Assembly (NCBI RefSeq): GCF_017832355.1
Contig: NZ_JAFIBY010000009.1
Location: 124,001-188,000 of the forward strand
Length of the DNA stretch: 64,000 nucleotides
Direction: 5' to 3'
Source of the DNA: Serratia sp. PL17
GTDB taxonomy: Bacteria; Pseudomonadota; Gammaproteobacteria; Enterobacterales; Enterobacteriaceae
The notes below the pieces were generated by a model. The model was not told the DNA's origin. It saw only the letters and a program-made list of their open reading frames with translations, and ran no database searches. The translations under genes were made by a program, and so were the position numbers. Below, one piece after another: positions 62,132 to 64,000 of this stretch (its first letter is position 1; each line of letters begins with the position of its first letter).

Positions 62132-64000
62132 TCAGAAATGCCAGGTAAAACCGGCGTTAACGCTGTTGTCCTGGTAGTTTTGCGACAGCAGGCCACCATA
62201 GCCCAGCGACAGGGTGGCATTCTTGTTCACCGCCACTTCTGCACTGGCCTTCAGCACCGCACCGTCACGCGATGCCGACACGCTGTTCACCACAAACGGG
62301 GAACTGCCGCCGTTGAATCTCAGCCCGGTACCGCGATCCAGATCCCCGTACTGATGCTGCCAACCCAGTTCGCTGCGCAGCGCCACCGACGTGGTTTTGC
62401 TCGCCTGCCACTCGGTATCCGCACGCAGACCCAGCGTTGATACCGTGGCGTCGGTGTGCTGTTTGTCGCCGTGCAACGCCGCCGCCCTGCCGTCTTCCGC
62501 AATACCGTTGTTCTGGAAGTTGATGTACGCCAGGTTGGCGAACGGCTCCAGATTGACCCAGCCCGCCTTCACGCTGTAACCCGCTTCGGCAAACACCTGC
62601 TCCGTGCGTGCACTGTATTTCGCGGTTTCACGATCTGACTGCATGCCGTAATTGACCGAGCGTGAGGTGTCGAAGCGGTGCCAGGTGTAACCCCCGCCGG
62701 CACGCAGCGCCAGTTCACCGAACTGTTTGCCGCCGTACACCGCCAGGTGGTAGTTGTCGCTGTCCGCGTTCGAGCCGTAGCCCCCGTCCAGTGACGTCCG
62801 GGTGTAGCCCGTTGCCACCCCAAGCCGCCATTCATCCGCCAGCGCCGAGTCCAGCCCCACCAGCACGCCGTAGGTCGATGCCTGATAACCCGTGGCATTG
62901 GCATCGCCCGACGCATGGTCCCAGGCGCCCAGCAGCTGCGCCCAGGCACCGCCGTCGTCGTCCGCCTTGATGTCCGATGACGTTGCCAGCCCTTCTGCCT
63001 GACGCAGGCGGCCGTTCAATGCATCACGCAGGTAACGGCTGTCGTTGACCTGTGCCGAGGCGATATCCGCGTGAACTTGCCCCGACAGCTGTCGGAAGGC
63101 CTGACGGGCCTCCCCGACCGAACCGGCATTCAGGATGCTCTCGAACACCGGGTTGCCCGCCGCCAGCGCGTCTGCCGCTGCCGCCACCGCACGCTCGTTT
63201 TGCGTTTGCGCCACGCTGGCAAAGGAGGTGTCGTTACGGCCGACGCTCAGCGTGACCTGATTCGGTTGGTAAGCCAGATTGGCATCCAGGAAAGGAGAGA
63301 ACGTTGAAGCAGAGGTAAACTGCCCGCTAATACCCTGCTGGGCAGCCAATATGTTGTATTGCTGGCCGAGCAGGCTGCCCACGCTGCCTTGCGACAACAG
63401 ATTAGTATTTTGCTCTTGCAGCACCACGACCTGACCGCCGCCGATCGTCGCCGATCCGCTGCTTTGGATCCGATCGCTCTGGCCGCTCGGTGCCACTTCC
63501 ACCGCGTAGCGCGAACCCGGTTCGAAGCTGACGTTATTCGTCACATTCAAGGTGCCAATCGAGTTGCCGGGTGCCACGGTGCCGCCACTGCGCGCGGTCA
63601 ATGAGCCCACCGTACCGGAGCCACCCAGTACGCCGGCGTTTTGCACCCTAACGTCCGACGTGACAGAACCGTTAATCGCCAACAGACCTTGATTGATCAG
63701 CGTGGGTCCGGCGTAGCTGTTATTGCCGGTCAGCACCAACGTGCCGATACCCTGTTTGGTCAAGCCACCATGCCCGGCAATGTTGTTACTCCAAACATCC
63801 AGCCCACAATGAATATCGTCACACACACGTTCGGTCGGTTTGCCCTTGTCCAGCACCGCGCCAACACCCGGCAGATTCACGACGAACTGCTCAGGGCCGT
63901 AAGCCCCACTAACCCGAAATTCTTCAGGAATATCCTGCTCGGTAACAAACATGCCCGGACCGTGAATCGCCTTGCCCAGGTTGATCATCCCCCAGCCGTA
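62132..64000 (-). CDS. Second autotransporter subtilisin-like serine protease, 5' part outside window
   Basis: Open to the window edge; 622 C-terminal residues are visible, beginning YGWGMINLGKAIHG just after the protease domain. It contains the autotransporter strand GNNSYAGPTLINQGLLAINGSV, linker and the beta-barrel ending AGFTWHF. With a constant 3170-bp offset it is nearly identical in DNA sequence to the first copy over the barrel (62132-63270) and again over about 63440-63680, while 63270-63435 and the part beyond 63690 have diverged. The catalytic triad lies outside the window, so activity cannot be judged. Confidence 0.93.
   Translation of the reverse strand, partial: YGWGMINLGKAIHGPGMFVTEQDIPEEFRVSGAYGPEQFVVNLPGVGAVLDKGKPTERVCDDIHCGLDVWSNNIAGHGGLTKQGIGTLVLTGNNSYAGPTLINQGLLAINGSVTSDVRVQNAGVLGGSGTVGSLTARSGGTVAPGNSIGTLNVTNNVSFEPGSRYAVEVAPSGQSDRIQSSGSATIGGGQVVVLQEQNTNLLSQGSVGSLLGQQYNILAAQQGISGQFTSASTFSPFLDANLAYQPNQVTLSVGRNDTSFASVAQTQNERAVAAAADALAAGNPVFESILNAGSVGEARQAFRQLSGQVHADIASAQVNDSRYLRDALNGRLRQAEGLATSSDIKADDDGGAWAQLLGAWDHASGDANATGYQASTYGVLVGLDSALADEWRLGVATGYTRTSLDGGYGSNADSDNYHLAVYGGKQFGELALRAGGGYTWHRFDTSRSVNYGMQSDRETAKYSARTEQVFAEAGYSVKAGWVNLEPFANLAYINFQNNGIAEDGRAAALHGDKQHTDATVSTLGLRADTEWQASKTTSVALRSELGWQHQYGDLDRGTGLRFNGGSSPFVVNSVSASRDGAVLKASAEVAVNKNATLSLGYGGLLSQNYQDNSVNAGFTWHF

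Overview
The window reads as chromosomal DNA of a Serratia-like enterobacterium. The block yhiN-pitA-uspB-uspA ... rsmJ-prlC ... rlmJ-gor keeps the Escherichia coli order, and the right end carries tandem subtilisin-type autotransporter proteases of the Serratia Ssp family. The species cannot be fixed from the sequence alone. I see no tRNA or rRNA gene, insertion sequence, integrase or CRISPR array.

Left region (1-8819): most of a chaperone-usher fimbrial operon of MR/P-like order: pilin (5' end outside the window), pilin, usher, chaperone, adaptor pilin, two-domain adhesin, pilin. It is followed without a break by a PglL/Wzy-type O-oligosaccharyltransferase-like membrane protein and a cysteine-rich LuxR-type regulator. 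An oligosaccharyltransferase-like gene inside a chaperone-usher operon suggests pili that are O-glycosylated by a dedicated enzyme. Next come ctlX with a divergent Lrp/AsnC regulator, a reverse-strand operon (YfcZ/YiiS-like protein, orphan 99-aa protein, SMR transporter), a UspD-like stress protein and two possible micro-proteins.

Centre-left (13100-30308): a second fimbrial operon of unusual make-up (pilin, chaperone, pilin, chaperone, chaperone, usher, adhesin). It lies between two paralogous BvgAS/EvgAS-type phosphorelays in opposite orientation. Each relay pairs a LuxR-type response regulator with an unorthodox sensor of about 1200 aa. A third LuxR-type regulator with a receiver-like domain lacking the usual aspartate follows.

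Centre-right (30331-55218): conserved backbone with insertions. pitA is preceded by six 11-bp units that look like a Pho-box array. After uspA come gdhA, a complete ribose-type ABC importer operon with an FGGY pentulose kinase and a SIS-domain isomerase, and a periplasmic 5'-nucleotidase-family enzyme. Between prlC and rlmJ lies an accessory block (TonB-C-domain protein, HIT protein, amidase, LysR regulator, ASCH protein). Several intergenic palindromic repeats occur here, three of them sharing a CAGCATGC core.

Right end (55241-64000): a compact signalling locus (secreted cysteine-less protein of the molybdopterin-binding fold, hybrid histidine kinase, and a convergent BetR-HTH/receiver protein), a gene-free interval holding a forward-strand terminator that may end an unannotated small RNA, then two tandem autotransporter proteases whose passenger C-termini and beta-barrels are almost identical in DNA sequence. 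The second runs out of the window.
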